Numbered from the stretch's first letter, positions 46,401-53,720 are shown. The stretch is 64,000 bases of DNA from Streptococcus sp. LQJ-218 (GCF_003428885.1 NZ_QQRU01000001.1:222857-286856); one strand, 5' to 3'. Numbers and translations: made by a program. The notes: a model not told the origin generated them from the sequence alone.

Positions 46401-46720
46401 ACTTCTAGCACCAAGTTTTTCTCAAAATTACTTAATTGAGATAATTTACTTAGACCTGCTTGCCCAAAACTTCTTGTGTAACTTTCTAAATCTTGGTCAT
46501 TATTTTCAGAACTAGCCTCTAAGAAAGAAACAATATCTTGATCAAAAGAATAGACGTGAGGAATCTCTTCTATCTTACCTTCTTCGGACAAAAAATTTTC
46601 TACCAAGTCCTGCCATTTCTCATCAAAATGTTGCGCTTGATAGCGAAGAAATAGGTCCATTTTCTCCCTATCTTTTGGAATTGTTCCACGAAACATAGCC
46701 AATAATTGCATTACTTCCAT
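40496..46720 (-). CDS. Giant N6-methylase plus SNF2-type helicase protein
   Basis: 2074 residues from the ATG at 46720, with AAAGGAGCGAGT just upstream; an in-frame ATG 15 bases earlier is less well placed. An adenine-methylase domain has motif I DPSMGTGNFF (about 510) and the catalytic NVPF (about 573). A SNF2/superfamily 2 helicase follows with GSGKT (about 1272), DEAHHF (about 1430), GGTGLN (about 1732) and RNGRIIRQGN (about 1760). Such methylase-helicase proteins are conserved in Tn5252-like ICEs and in phage DarB-type antirestriction proteins; protection or remodelling of incoming DNA is the likely role. The NVPF tetrapeptide is a variant of N/DPPY/F. Confidence 0.8.
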   Translation of the reverse strand: MEVMQLLAMFRGTIPKDREKMDLFLRYQAQHFDEKWQDLVENFLSEEGKIEEIPHVYSFDQDIVSFLEASSENNDQDLESYTRSFGQAGLSKLSQLSNFEKNLVLEVATYNLSTRFYIQSEKEKLELLSELVCHQNQDVNLVNVYRVANNLSDRISRDIEEFLLMVDSKELKKEVLEIHFEEKEGDVLAYLGSELMATLDTVTELVHHEENYTQLPLTQKLKIITHFDEVKAIREKSKQVEEAVLSLDNTDQVEENVEVHSLSKVDKIVEEALREYPIDSQVSYKGQVFQLVSIENAQLNDLVRLELFNNSNQLFEENPILYLNSLEEIEQVLSHVEFEKEDSEIDIDSSSESQEIDLFSYLEEDNENEKDKETETLIVGIEETDIPVLDFVFPDDLEDFYPKTNREKIETNIAAIELVKRLEKEGRQANPEEQELLAKYVGWGGLANEFFDELNPKYETERLTLKSLVSKSEYSTMKQSSLTAYYTDPMIIRQIWQKLLDDGFEGGRILDPSMGTGNFFAAMPRSILDKSELYGVELDSVTGAIAKQLHPNTHIEVRGFEDVPYQNNSFDLVLTNVPFGNFRIADKNYDKPYMIHDYFVKHSLDLVRDGGQVSIISSIGTMDKRTDNVLQEIKTNTHFLGGVRLPDTAFKKIAGTRVTTDLLFFQKDQAKNLNEDELVFGGSIPFEEDKRVWINPYFDGKYNTQVLGEYEIRNFNGGTLNVKGVSETLATEIMKAFENVEAPKQIDNSLKAPVFIKEEVDNSIPSRIREDLALYSFGYEGNQIYYRDTHGIRKSSKVDEISYYVDEKGDFKAWDSSLSEHKIDRFVQLHLTDEEALDVYKSEEASKRGKYKGLFKKTVFYESPLSDKDISRIKGMVDLRETYQSLIEIQRHQDYSRTDFQVLLSKLNRDYDRFVSQFGYLNASVNRNLFDSDDKYSLLASLEDEYIDSKDQKVKYKKSLAFEKALVRPERVIARVSTALDALNSSLSDGRGVDLDYMVSIYPEHSQAAILDELGDQILIDPESYLRGERKYLSKNQFLSGDILNKIEVVQLLVEENNQECDWSHALDLLESVRPPRIHLADIEFKIGSRWIPQSVYGKFAFECFTNREFELSSPDVEQVIEVNPVDGQVHLRTSFAYRYPSAKDSSLGVSGSRYDTGRKIFENLLNSNQPTITMTVTEGEKKKTITDLEKTSVLRAKEQHLQELFQDFVSRYPEVQQVIEESYNRLYNRTVSREYDGSHLVIDGLAQNISLRPHQENAIQRIVEEKRALLAHEVGSGKTLTMLGAGFKLKELGMVHKPLYVVPSSLSAQFGQEIMKFFPTKKVFVTTKKDFVKARRKQFVSRIITGDYDAIVIGDSQFEKIPVSKERQMNYIEDKLNELREIKTHSENKYTVKEAEQSISGLEKQLEELQRFNRDSFIDFENLGIDFLFVDEAHHFKNIRPITGLGNVAGITNTTSKKNVDMEMKVRQIQEEHDFKNIVFATGTPVSNSISELYTMMNYIQPDILKRYQVDYFDSWVGAFGEIQNSMELAPTGDKYQPKKRFKKFVNLPELMKIYKETADIQTQDMLDLPVPEAHIIPIESELTENQILYLEELVMRSDMVKCGTVDPSQDNMLKITGEARKLAIDMRLLDSSYSLADNHKLLQVVDNVERIYREGMENKATQMIFSDIGTPKKKDNGFDVYSEIKALLVDRGIPSKEIAFVHDANSDEKKNSLSRKVNAGEVRILLASTEKGGTGLNVQSKMKAVHHLDVPWRPSDIQQRNGRIIRQGNENKEVDIYHYITKGSFDNYLWATQENKLRYIKQIMTSKEPIRAAEDIDEQTMTASDFKALATGNPYLKYKMELENDLTLLENQRRAFQRSKDHYRHTISYCEENMPILEKRLSKYEGDIQQSEMSKDQAFSMTVGKQAFEQRAEAGESLHRLIRHNQADSKEFRTLASYRGFDIKMLSLPTNQPLPETFSVKIVGENQYSVSLDLYSPLGTIQRLQHTIDHIKEDQVKTQNLLDELQDKLTTAKVEIEKNFPKEEDYQTKKAEYDVLSPLIETETDLDIIDQALRQFHEKGKERQEQLSFELD

Positions 46721-46767
46721 ACTCGCTCCTTTCATCTATACGAAAATAGGAGAATCACATGATTCCC

Positions 46768-47178
46768 CTACAACTCTATCTCCATTTCAACCTCTTGAGG
46801 ACTGGTTTCTAAATCACTAGACAAAAGAGAAACGGCATCTGTTCTCATGTAGTAAGTATATAAGTCTTCTAGGTCTTGTTGGTTCTCAATCCCTGTTTCA
46901 ATACTAATAAGAGCCTGTATAAATTCCTTGTAGTGACTCTCCATCATATCTGAAATCTTTTCTTTCATTTCCATAAATACTAAAGACGGTTCAGTTATAC
47001 TTGTTTGGTCCATGTCTTGTAAATCCTTTTCTAAGGGATTGGTTCCTTCTTCTACTTCCACTAGATCTGAACGACCATCACCATCAGAATCTGCGCTAAG
47101 AGGATTGGTTCCTAGCGCCAATTCTTGAGCATCAGTTAGTCCATCTTGATCCGAATCACGTTGATAAATGGCTTCCAT
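46768..47178 (-). CDS. Calcium-binding thrombospondin type 3 repeat protein
   Basis: 136 residues. The N-terminus has two type 3 repeats (DSDQDGLTDAQELALGTNP and DSDGDGRSDLVEVEEGTNP). The C-terminus is acidic and helical. There is no signal peptide, so it is probably cytoplasmic. This small protein recurs beside the methylase-helicase gene in related ICEs, but its role is unknown. It is the last ICE core gene before the second cargo island. Confidence 0.75.
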   Translation of the reverse strand: MEAIYQRDSDQDGLTDAQELALGTNPLSADSDGDGRSDLVEVEEGTNPLEKDLQDMDQTSITEPSLVFMEMKEKISDMMESHYKEFIQALISIETGIENQQDLEDLYTYYMRTDAVSLLSSDLETSPQEVEMEIEL

Positions 47179-47256
47179 ATACTTCCTTCTTTCCTAGTTA
47201 ATCTTTTTTCACTCCAATCCTACCAAATATTCCTTGAAAGAAGTATCACAAATCGA

Positions 47257-47436
47257 GTAGGGGATAATCTCTAGCCCCTCTCACACCACCGTACGTGCCG
47301 TTCGGCATACGGCGGTTCAACTAACTTTTAACGCATGTAGTTCAAGGTAATAATCCAAACACGAAACCAGTCCACGTTTTTCGCGGGTGCCCACGGAGGA
47401 CTTACACCTCAGATGCACGACATGCCCGTCGTACAC
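47257..47436 (-). mobile_element. Group II intron remnant, no reverse transcriptase
   Basis: On the minus strand the stretch contains segments typical of bacterial group II intron RNA: CCGTATGCCGAACGGCACG and CGTACGGTGGTGTGAGAGG near the 3' end (domain V-like), a final hairpin (GGGG...CCCC) and a 3' end at about 47257 (..CCCCTAC). Further upstream are GCATCTGAGGTGTAAGTCC-like segments of domain I type. No reverse transcriptase frame is present, so it is a degraded copy, possibly a scar left when the island inserted. The boundary is uncertain at the 5' side. Confidence 0.7.
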
Positions 47437-47437
47437 A

Positions 47438-47477
47438 AAAAACGGTTCATTACCTAATATGGTAATGAACCGTTTTT
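47438..47477. terminator. Strong terminator of ART-type module 2
   Basis: A 17-bp perfect stem (47438-47454 with 47461-47477) and 6-base loop, with A/T runs on both sides. It ends the minus-strand operon. Confidence 0.85.
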
Positions 47478-47527
47478 GAGAATATAAAGAAAGATTTGGA
47501 TTTGATAAACCTAACTCAAATTACTTA

Positions 47528-47740
47528 TTAATGTACTGAGTAACGTTTTGCAATATCCGCGATATTATCAGCGATAAGGTCTGAAGTCAAATGAGAGCCT
47601 CCATTATCCAACTCTTCAAACCAATTCTTCAATACAACATTTGTGACAGAAGAAACAGTATCAGGAGTAATGCGATAATTCTTCCGTAAAAACTGTTCTA
47701 CCTCAACTCTAAGAGCTTGTTTTTCATTTGTCAAAATCAT
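47528..47740 (-). CDS. Small partner protein of ART-like module 2
   Basis: 70 residues (MILTNEKQALRVEVEQFLRK...), no family. AGGAGGACACGAT precedes ATG 47740, which follows the DUF3990-type gene after 22 bases. Same order as module 1 but little similarity to its partner, so the small proteins may be specific antidotes. It lies upstream of the strong terminator and intron remnant. Confidence 0.6.
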   Translation of the reverse strand: MILTNEKQALRVEVEQFLRKNYRITPDTVSSVTNVVLKNWFEELDNGGSHLTSDLIADNIADIAKRYSVH

Positions 47741-47762
47741 ATCGTGTCCTCCTTAACTAAGA

Positions 47763-48299
47763 TTAGTTTATTTGCAATTTTTTGATCACATATACAAAGT
47801 TGTGTATCACCCTGATATTTTCCCAAAAGAATATCAGCGGTTTTTCTAAGGAATTTACTCCCTTGAAATAGTCATCTAAAGTGACTTTCAAACGAGTAAC
47901 TTGACCATCAAGAACTGGGCCAAATACTGCTGAAAAATTATGAAAATTAATTCCAGCCTTAGCGTCTAACTTCAATCTATTTTTATAAACAAACTGAAAG
48001 TATTCTTTATCAATTTCAAAAATCTTCGTTTCAACATCATTAGAATCTTGAAACTGATAACTTAAAACAACAGGCTTTACGTTTGGATTAAAAGGAAGTT
48101 CATCTTTTGTTTTTCGCTGAGCCCATTTAACAGCCTGATCAAATTTAGATGTCACATAAAATCCTATACCAAAATCACAGTTCCGTTTACTATGATAAAC
48201 ATCTATTCCATCTTTTAAAGATGGAACCTGAGTAGATGTCGTTCCGTGATACCAAACGGCTGTGTTGCTAAATTGATTACTAAAGCTTAACTCTCCCAT
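47763..48299 (-). CDS. DUF3990-type ADP-ribosyltransferase-fold protein, copy 2
   Basis: 178 residues. The motif WYHGTTSTQVPSL is followed by NCDFGIGFYVTSKFDQAVKW, more complete than in copy 1, and a later FQFVYKNRLKL. It may modify a macromolecule with NAD as donor; the catalytic details are inferred. On the minus strand TATAAT (48306-48311) lies only 6-7 bases from ATG, so the message would be leaderless or start at the AUG. Confidence 0.7.
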   Translation of the reverse strand: MGELSFSNQFSNTAVWYHGTTSTQVPSLKDGIDVYHSKRNCDFGIGFYVTSKFDQAVKWAQRKTKDELPFNPNVKPVVLSYQFQDSNDVETKIFEIDKEYFQFVYKNRLKLDAKAGINFHNFSAVFGPVLDGQVTRLKVTLDDYFKGVNSLEKPLIFFWENIRVIHNFVYVIKKLQIN

Positions 48300-48444
48300 A
48301 AATTAATTATATCATTTTACTATAATTTATGCACGTACTATTTTATAAATTTCATCTCTCATTAACTATTTTCCGTTTTAGTCATTAATCCATTGATTAA
48401 TATGTAAATCAAAAATCACTAATAGTATCAGTGACCTTTGATTC

Positions 48445-49314
48445 TTAAATTGAATTTTGCTCCTTTAAAATAAAGTCTTTAAACGCATTATTGAAAATAG
48501 TGATAGCCTTAGAAGCTTTTCTGCTCATTAAGTAAGTAAAAGAAACGGGGGTGGTTACTGTAGTGGTTTCAAGATGAGCAATCTTATCTGTAAAAGTCTT
48601 TTTTAAGTAAAGGGGCAGAAAGGAAATGCCTTGATTCATTTCTATTAGTTTGGCAGTTACTGTAATATCATTGATAGTAGTGAAATCGGCTTCTGGAACT
48701 AGCTCAATGATTTCTTTTTTTAGATTTTCCCAATAGACGGGGTGGCTATCGGATAATATTTTATAGTTTCTAAATAATTGTAATTCGTCGCATTTTACTG
48801 TTGTTTTAGGATAAAAGAGGGCAATCTTTCCTTCACAAATTTGTTCGGATATGATTTTTTTACTATATGGAACTTCTCTATCAATACCAATATCGAATGT
48901 ATTAGTTTCAATAGCTTGTTCAATATGGCTATTTAGCACGGATACAGAGATATCAATATCTGGATAGCGCTGAAAGAATTCCTGTAAAAATTGTGGTAAA
49001 AGGTATGTGGCAATGTAAGGAGATACGGCTATTTCTATATGAAATTGTTGTTTTTTATTTTGTAGCCTAATCTTTTGAATACTTTGCTCATAGGTTTGTA
49101 TAAGATTTTCAGCAATCTCTATAAATTCTCTTCCAACAGCAGTTAGTGTCAAGTTTCTTCCCACTGTTTCGAAAAGTTGAACTTGAAGGTGCTTTTCTAA
49201 TTTCTTAATTTGTTGATGTAGTGTTGGTTCGGTAAGAAATAGCTCTTCGCTGGCTTTACGATAATTGAGATGTTTTGATAATACCAAAAAAGTGTAATAC
49301 CAATCTAAGTTCAT
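48445..49314 (-). CDS. LysR-type regulator of the divergent operon
   Basis: 289 residues. An N-terminal winged HTH (NYRKASEELFLTEPTLHQQIKKLE) is followed by a substrate-binding domain. It is divergent from the five-gene operon beginning at 49442, the classical layout for a LysR activator; the intergenic 127 bases must hold the T-N11-A type boxes. The co-inducer should be a pathway metabolite or the exported product. Confidence 0.85.
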   Translation of the reverse strand: MNLDWYYTFLVLSKHLNYRKASEELFLTEPTLHQQIKKLEKHLQVQLFETVGRNLTLTAVGREFIEIAENLIQTYEQSIQKIRLQNKKQQFHIEIAVSPYIATYLLPQFLQEFFQRYPDIDISVSVLNSHIEQAIETNTFDIGIDREVPYSKKIISEQICEGKIALFYPKTTVKCDELQLFRNYKILSDSHPVYWENLKKEIIELVPEADFTTINDITVTAKLIEMNQGISFLPLYLKKTFTDKIAHLETTTVTTPVSFTYLMSRKASKAITIFNNAFKDFILKEQNSI

Positions 49315-49441
49315 AGTTACTCCTATTTATAAATTTTTTCTTAATGATTTCTAAACTTTTTTCAAATTTTAAAATACCTTGATATAGTATACCATATTAT
49401 TACAGATAGGAGCTCGTATCTAATAAAATAAGGAGTGAGGT

Positions 49442-50566
49442 ATGATATACATTCAAGATAATACAATTAGAGATGGTATGCAGCAAACGTCGATTAAGAA
49501 AGATGTTGCAACTAAGAAAAAGGTTATTACTGAGATTAGTAAATCCAAAATTCATTCGGTTGAGATTGGTATGTGTGATACTATTCAAGATTTGAATATT
49601 TTAAAAGGCTATATGCGTATATTAAGAAAAGATCAATCTGGGGTAGTTTTAACTCGCTTGATTGAGAGTAGTATTGACTTAGCATTCCAGCTGTATAGTA
49701 TGTTTCCTAATACGGTTATTAAACTACTGGTACCTGTTTCTAAGATGCATATAACCGAAAAATTAAAAACTAGAGAGGATATCTATCTAAAACGCTTAGA
49801 GAGAATTTTGGATTATTCTAAGGAAAAATCACTGCATGTAGATATGGTCTTAGAAGATTCAACACGTGCTAATAGAGAATTTTTATTCCAAGTATTAGAT
49901 ATTGTTTCAAACTATGAAGTAGGATTTGTAACTTTAGCAGATACTGTTGGATGTTCTACGCCAGATGAATATGGAAAAATGTTTAGTGATATTCATAGTA
50001 GATTTCCAGCTCTAAAGTTATCAGCGCATTGTCATAATGATTTAGGATTAGCAACAGCTAATACAGTAGCTGCGATTATGAATCATGCAAGTCAGATTGA
50101 GACAACCTTTTTAGGAATTGGGGAACGTGCTGGTAATACATCTTTAGATGAGGTGATTGCTATTTTACAAAAGAAGAAGTTTGATGAAATTGACTTTGAT
50201 TTGCAGACTGTATATCAACTGTCTATAAAGATAAGTGATATTTTAGAGTATGATGTAGCACCCACTAAACCTATAATAGGGAAGAATGTCTTTGTACACG
50301 AATCAGGAATTCATCAAGATGGAACTATGAAAAATATTGAAATGTACCAGTATTTATTGCCGAATGAATTAGGAATTCCTAATTCCACTAATTATACAAT
50401 TAGTGGAATATCTAGTAAAAAGGTTTTATATAGATATTTTGAATCGTTAGTAGGAGGTGATGTCAATATTGATGAACTAATAGGTTTTTATAGAAAATTG
50501 AGTAAAATTACTGATAAGCTTAGTCCAGAAGATTGTTTAGAATTGTTTAAATTAGAAAGAGGTTAA
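49442..50566 (+). CDS. Homocitrate/isopropylmalate synthase-family enzyme
   Basis: 374 residues. TIRDGMQQ (about 8-15, the TLRDGxQ metal and acetyl-transfer motif), HCHNDLGLATANT (about 196-208, metal histidines), GIGERAGNTSLDE (about 229) and FVHESGIHQDG are the HMGL/IPMS signature. The LeuA allosteric C-terminal domain is absent, so it is not a leucine-pathway enzyme of ordinary control. It would condense an acyl-CoA with a 2-oxo acid. AAGGAG precedes ATG 49442. First gene of a cargo operon with tight spacing (2 bases to the next). Confidence 0.82.
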   Translation: MIYIQDNTIRDGMQQTSIKKDVATKKKVITEISKSKIHSVEIGMCDTIQDLNILKGYMRILRKDQSGVVLTRLIESSIDLAFQLYSMFPNTVIKLLVPVSKMHITEKLKTREDIYLKRLERILDYSKEKSLHVDMVLEDSTRANREFLFQVLDIVSNYEVGFVTLADTVGCSTPDEYGKMFSDIHSRFPALKLSAHCHNDLGLATANTVAAIMNHASQIETTFLGIGERAGNTSLDEVIAILQKKKFDEIDFDLQTVYQLSIKISDILEYDVAPTKPIIGKNVFVHESGIHQDGTMKNIEMYQYLLPNELGIPNSTNYTISGISSKKVLYRYFESLVGGDVNIDELIGFYRKLSKITDKLSPEDCLELFKLERG

Positions 50567-50568
50567 TA

Positions 50569-51219
50569 GTGAAAATTTTAGAATTAAATCAGGAGAATTT
50601 AGAAGTTCTCAAATCTAAATTAAACGCTGGATATCCCATCATAGTTCCAACAGATACTAACTATAATTTGTGTTGTCTTCCAGATAATAGGATGGCTATT
50701 AACCGAATTTTTGAATATAAAATTCGGCCTAAAAATAAGCCTCTCTCTATTTTCATGTCCAATCCTAATGATTGGGAAAAATATGGTAAGACTTCACAAA
50801 CAAATTTAATGAAATTATTGGTCGATGAGTTTTGGCCAGGGGCACTAAATATAGTGGTAGAAAATATTAGTCCATTTCATTATGCAATAAATGATAGTTC
50901 CACAATTTCCTTGGGATGTGTTCAAAATGAAGTTTTTAGAGAATTTGTAGAATATTTAGGAGGAGTAGTTGCAATTACCTCAGCTAATATCTCTGGAACA
51001 GCTGATGACCTACTTATCACAGAGGAGGTCGCTGATGAACATATGGGAGATAAAGTTGATTATTTGTTAAAATCAAATGTAGAATCATTGGCTACTAAAT
51101 CAAGTACTATAATAAAAGTTAATGATATTGGAACTGTCACTATTTTGAGGGAGGGAGATATTAGCAAAAAAGAAATCCAAAATGTATTACAAAAGGAGGG
51201 ATATGTAATTGAAAAATAA
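50569..51219 (+). CDS. YrdC/Sua5-type carbamoyl-AMP synthase-like protein
   Basis: 216 residues. PTDTNYNLCC, KIRPKNKPLSIF, FWPGALNIVV, ITSANISGTA and SSTIIKVND with TILREGDIS are the family motifs. Sua5/YrdC makes threonylcarbamoyl-AMP from threonine, bicarbonate and ATP. The ordinary essential copy would be elsewhere. Here it overlaps the next gene by 11 bases and follows the synthase closely. It may carbamoylate a pathway intermediate, as HypF- and TobZ-type enzymes do. Confidence 0.8.
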   Translation: MKILELNQENLEVLKSKLNAGYPIIVPTDTNYNLCCLPDNRMAINRIFEYKIRPKNKPLSIFMSNPNDWEKYGKTSQTNLMKLLVDEFWPGALNIVVENISPFHYAINDSSTISLGCVQNEVFREFVEYLGGVVAITSANISGTADDLLITEEVADEHMGDKVDYLLKSNVESLATKSSTIIKVNDIGTVTILREGDISKKEIQNVLQKEGYVIEK

Positions 51220-52312
51220 GTTGGGAATAATATTCTATCGGATTTTATCAAGGGCATATTTCTATTTACCCTTTTTATTAATAATTTTATATTCAAAAGG
51301 ATACTCAATTATAGGTATAGAATTATTGATGTCTTGTTATGGAATAGGAACGTTTGTAAGTTCTACTTTTATTAAAAGGTACATTAGCAATATTCCATCA
51401 AAGAGATTATTAATTCTGAGTGAAGTTGTCAAATTAATTGGATTAGGGATATTAAGTTTATCTGATAGTACAATTTTAATTGTTATTGCTCAACTATGCT
51501 TAGGAGCAAGCTATTCTATTGGAGCTGGTGAGGATACTAATCTTATCCAGTACTTCTTAGATTCTGAAGCAACTGATTTTCAAAATAGAACAAATGGCTA
51601 TATGTTCATCTCATTATTATTTTCTGGAATTATTGGGGGGACTCTTTATAAACTGAATCCTAATTATCCGATTTATGCCACGATTATTGCCACGATTATT
51701 AATACAATATTACTTTCTTTATTAGTACCTCTAGATTATAAGAAAGAGCAACGTGAATTTAGAAATACTACTAAATATCATTTGACGAATTTTGAAAAAT
51801 ATTGGGTTGGTCATTATGTTTTCCTAAGAGGAATCATCCTAGGACTATTTACAGGATTTTTACCATTTTATTTTTTTACAGATCTGCATATTTCAACTCA
51901 ATATTTTGTCTTAATATTGGCTTCATACACTTTGATGGGAAATATCTCCTCGAAATTTTTTGTTAATAAGAATAGATACTTTTCTTCCGTACTATTGTTC
52001 CCATCTTTGCTATTATTTCTTACCAACAATATTATTTGTATTTGTTTAGGTATGGTTTTATTGGGGCTATCATCTGGAATTACTAGACCTCAGACTATTA
52101 AAATGTTAAAAGAGAGTAATAGCAAATTGTCTATTGTTCTGAAAATCGCAGAAGTGTATTATGCTTGTTTTAATATCATATTTCTTATGTTAGGAGGTCT
52201 CTTATATTTAAATTTTAATTTTGAAGGGGTAATATGTATGTCGCTAATCGCTTTAGCTATTTATTGTATATTTAGCTTTATAATTCTTAAAGGAGAAAAA
52301 AATGAAAATTAA
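51209..52312 (+). CDS. MFS-type transporter
   Basis: 367 residues with about ten to twelve hydrophobic segments (e.g. LISLLFSGIIGGTLYKLN near 133, YVFLRGIILGLFTGFLPFYFF near 201). It overlaps the YrdC gene by 11 bases and the PEBP gene by 11 bases. Probably the exporter of the operon product, or a resistance pump for it. Fewer segments than the usual MFS twelve are clearly visible. Confidence 0.75.
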   Translation: MKNKLGIIFYRILSRAYFYLPFLLIILYSKGYSIIGIELLMSCYGIGTFVSSTFIKRYISNIPSKRLLILSEVVKLIGLGILSLSDSTILIVIAQLCLGASYSIGAGEDTNLIQYFLDSEATDFQNRTNGYMFISLLFSGIIGGTLYKLNPNYPIYATIIATIINTILLSLLVPLDYKKEQREFRNTTKYHLTNFEKYWVGHYVFLRGIILGLFTGFLPFYFFTDLHISTQYFVLILASYTLMGNISSKFFVNKNRYFSSVLLFPSLLLFLTNNIICICLGMVLLGLSSGITRPQTIKMLKESNSKLSIVLKIAEVYYACFNIIFLMLGGLLYLNFNFEGVICMSLIALAIYCIFSFIILKGEKNEN

Positions 52313-52808
52313 AACAACATTTAATAATATTTTACCAAAGGAGTTTGGAAAGGAAGCAAAAAGGGAAGATATAATGCAAGGAAATCCGGTTCGTTCTTTT
52401 GCGTTTGAAGTTGATAATTTACCCAAAGGTACTGAATATATCGCTTTTACTCTTATTGATTATGATGCCATTCCTGTTTGCTCTTTTCCTTGGATTCATT
52501 GGAGCGTTGCTGATTTAAAAGTTAATGGTGATAGTATTCAGATTGAAGAAAATATGAGCCGAATTGGTCAATTAATTCAAGGTAAAAATAGTTTTTCTAG
52601 TCAATTTTTAGATGGTGATTTTTCTGAAATTGATACAATGTTTGTTGGACCGACTCCACCTGATCGAGACCATAACTATACTTTAAAAGTGTTTGCATTA
52701 TCAGAGAAAACAGGACTTAAAAATGGCTTTTGGGTTAATGAATTACTAAATAAAGTAAAGGATTTAACTTTGGGTACGGTTGAGTTAGACCTTATTGGAA
52801 AATGTTAA
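52302..52808 (+). CDS. YbhB/YbcL-type PEBP protein
   Basis: 168 residues, phosphatidylethanolamine-binding protein family: GNPVRSFAFEVDNLP, the CSFPWIHWSVADLK segment (usually P-x-HW) and a GPTPPDRDHNY loop (residues about 126-136). In the Raf-inhibitor-like bacterial group the role is unknown; the fold binds phospholipid or small anions. It is the last gene of the operon, ending before a terminator. Confidence 0.85.
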   Translation: MKIKTTFNNILPKEFGKEAKREDIMQGNPVRSFAFEVDNLPKGTEYIAFTLIDYDAIPVCSFPWIHWSVADLKVNGDSIQIEENMSRIGQLIQGKNSFSSQFLDGDFSEIDTMFVGPTPPDRDHNYTLKVFALSEKTGLKNGFWVNELLNKVKDLTLGTVELDLIGKC

Positions 52809-52822
52809 AGTCATGATTGGTA

Positions 52823-52997
52823 AACCTAAATAAATTAAACGTTTAGGTCTTGTTATTATCTTGTAAAACCAGTAAAGTAGCTAAATCTACTATTTTTAGG
52901 GGAGTTAGTCACAAAGAAAATCAAACAGTTAGACTGACTGTTTGAGTATGAAAAAAGCAGATAAAAAATCCCTTGAGTAAATAACTTGAGGGATTTT
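52823..52997. terminator. Terminators after the biosynthetic operon
   Basis: ACCTAAA/TTTAGGT at 52823-52849 and, further on, CAAACAGT/ACTGTTTG at 52922-52943 and AAAATCCCT/AGGGATTTT at 52965-52997. The last is the most convincing. Together they close the plus-strand operon. Confidence 0.65.
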
Positions 52998-53399
52998 AAA
53001 GGTTGGGATAGGGTATTGAAAAGCTCGTACAAAGTATAATAAAAATCCCCACCAAAATTTGAAAATCTATTGAAATGTATTGAAGTTTATTAGCATAATA
53101 CATAAGTGGAAAGCTTAATTTTAATACATTTAGAAGATTATTGAAAAAGAAATATCACACTTTCATTCTTATTAAAATTCTTATAACTGTATTTTGAATG
53201 ATTTTCCCCAACCAAGCATCCCTCTCTCTTATAAAATATATAATACATTCAGTTGTATGAAATGTAATATTGTTCTTATCAGACTTGAAACTTTTACTAA
53301 TCCAACTATTTATCTTATACATTTAATTTAAACCTATAGTATCCTATTTTCTTAATATTCTACAGTGTAGGTTGTTTGGAGCATATCATCAACAAAAAA
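52998..53399. other. AT-rich intergenic region, no gene
   Basis: About 400 bases without a supportable frame. It contains scattered short repeats (AAATGTATTGAAGTTTATT-like), none at a level that allows a call. It lies between the operon terminator and a group of minus-strand hairpins. Confidence 0.4.
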
Positions 53400-53424
53400 G
53401 AGAACGAGCCAAAACTTCGTTCTC
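53400..53424 (-). terminator. Hairpin terminator, minus-strand orientation
   Basis: GAGAACGA/TCGTTCTC with a 9-base loop, followed by TTTTTT on the minus strand. It could end a transcript entering from the right. The only candidate is the repeat-encoded fragment at 53499-53612. Confidence 0.6.
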
Positions 53425-53461
53425 CTTAAAATATAAAACATTACTATTAAAGTAAAAAAGA

Positions 53462-53484
53462 TGGCTTACAGAACCTGTAAGCCA
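53462..53484 (-). terminator. Second minus-strand hairpin beside the 54-bp repeats
   Basis: TGGCTTACAG (53462-53471) pairs with CTGTAAGCCA (53475-53484), loop of 3, followed on the minus strand by TCTTTTTTAC. This is a strong rho-independent-type hairpin. Confidence 0.65.
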
Positions 53485-53498
53485 CCTAGTCAGTCGGT

Positions 53499-53612
53499 TT
53501 ATTCTGGTGTCTGCCACCGCTTGGCCCTTACGTCCAAGATTGCTATCGGATTTCGTTCTGGTGTCCGCCACCGCTTGGCCCTTATGTCCAAGATTACTAT
53601 CAGATTGACCAT
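53499..53612 (-). repeat. Two 54-bp direct repeats, possibly a truncated gene end
   Basis: The segment TTCTGGTGTCTGCCACCGCT... begins at 53502 and recurs at 53556 with period 54 (18 codons), differing at five positions or so. The minus strand reads an 18-residue repeat with RAKRWRTPE and RAKRWQTPE and stops at 53499, just ahead of two terminators. That looks like the end of a gene whose 5' part is missing. No ribosome binding site is found. It is a repeat, and the coding idea is weak. Confidence 0.45.
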
Positions 53613-53720
53613 GAGCCGACCACTCATCTACACAATTATTCTAACGAATATGAGCTACAAATACAAGAGAAAAACTTATTTTGGATTTATACACTATAGA
53701 AAACATACACTATCTTTAGA

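Noticed and set aside
53502..53607. Possible CRISPR array
   Set aside because: Only two copies, no spacers between them and no cas genes in the window; a simple tandem duplication explains it.
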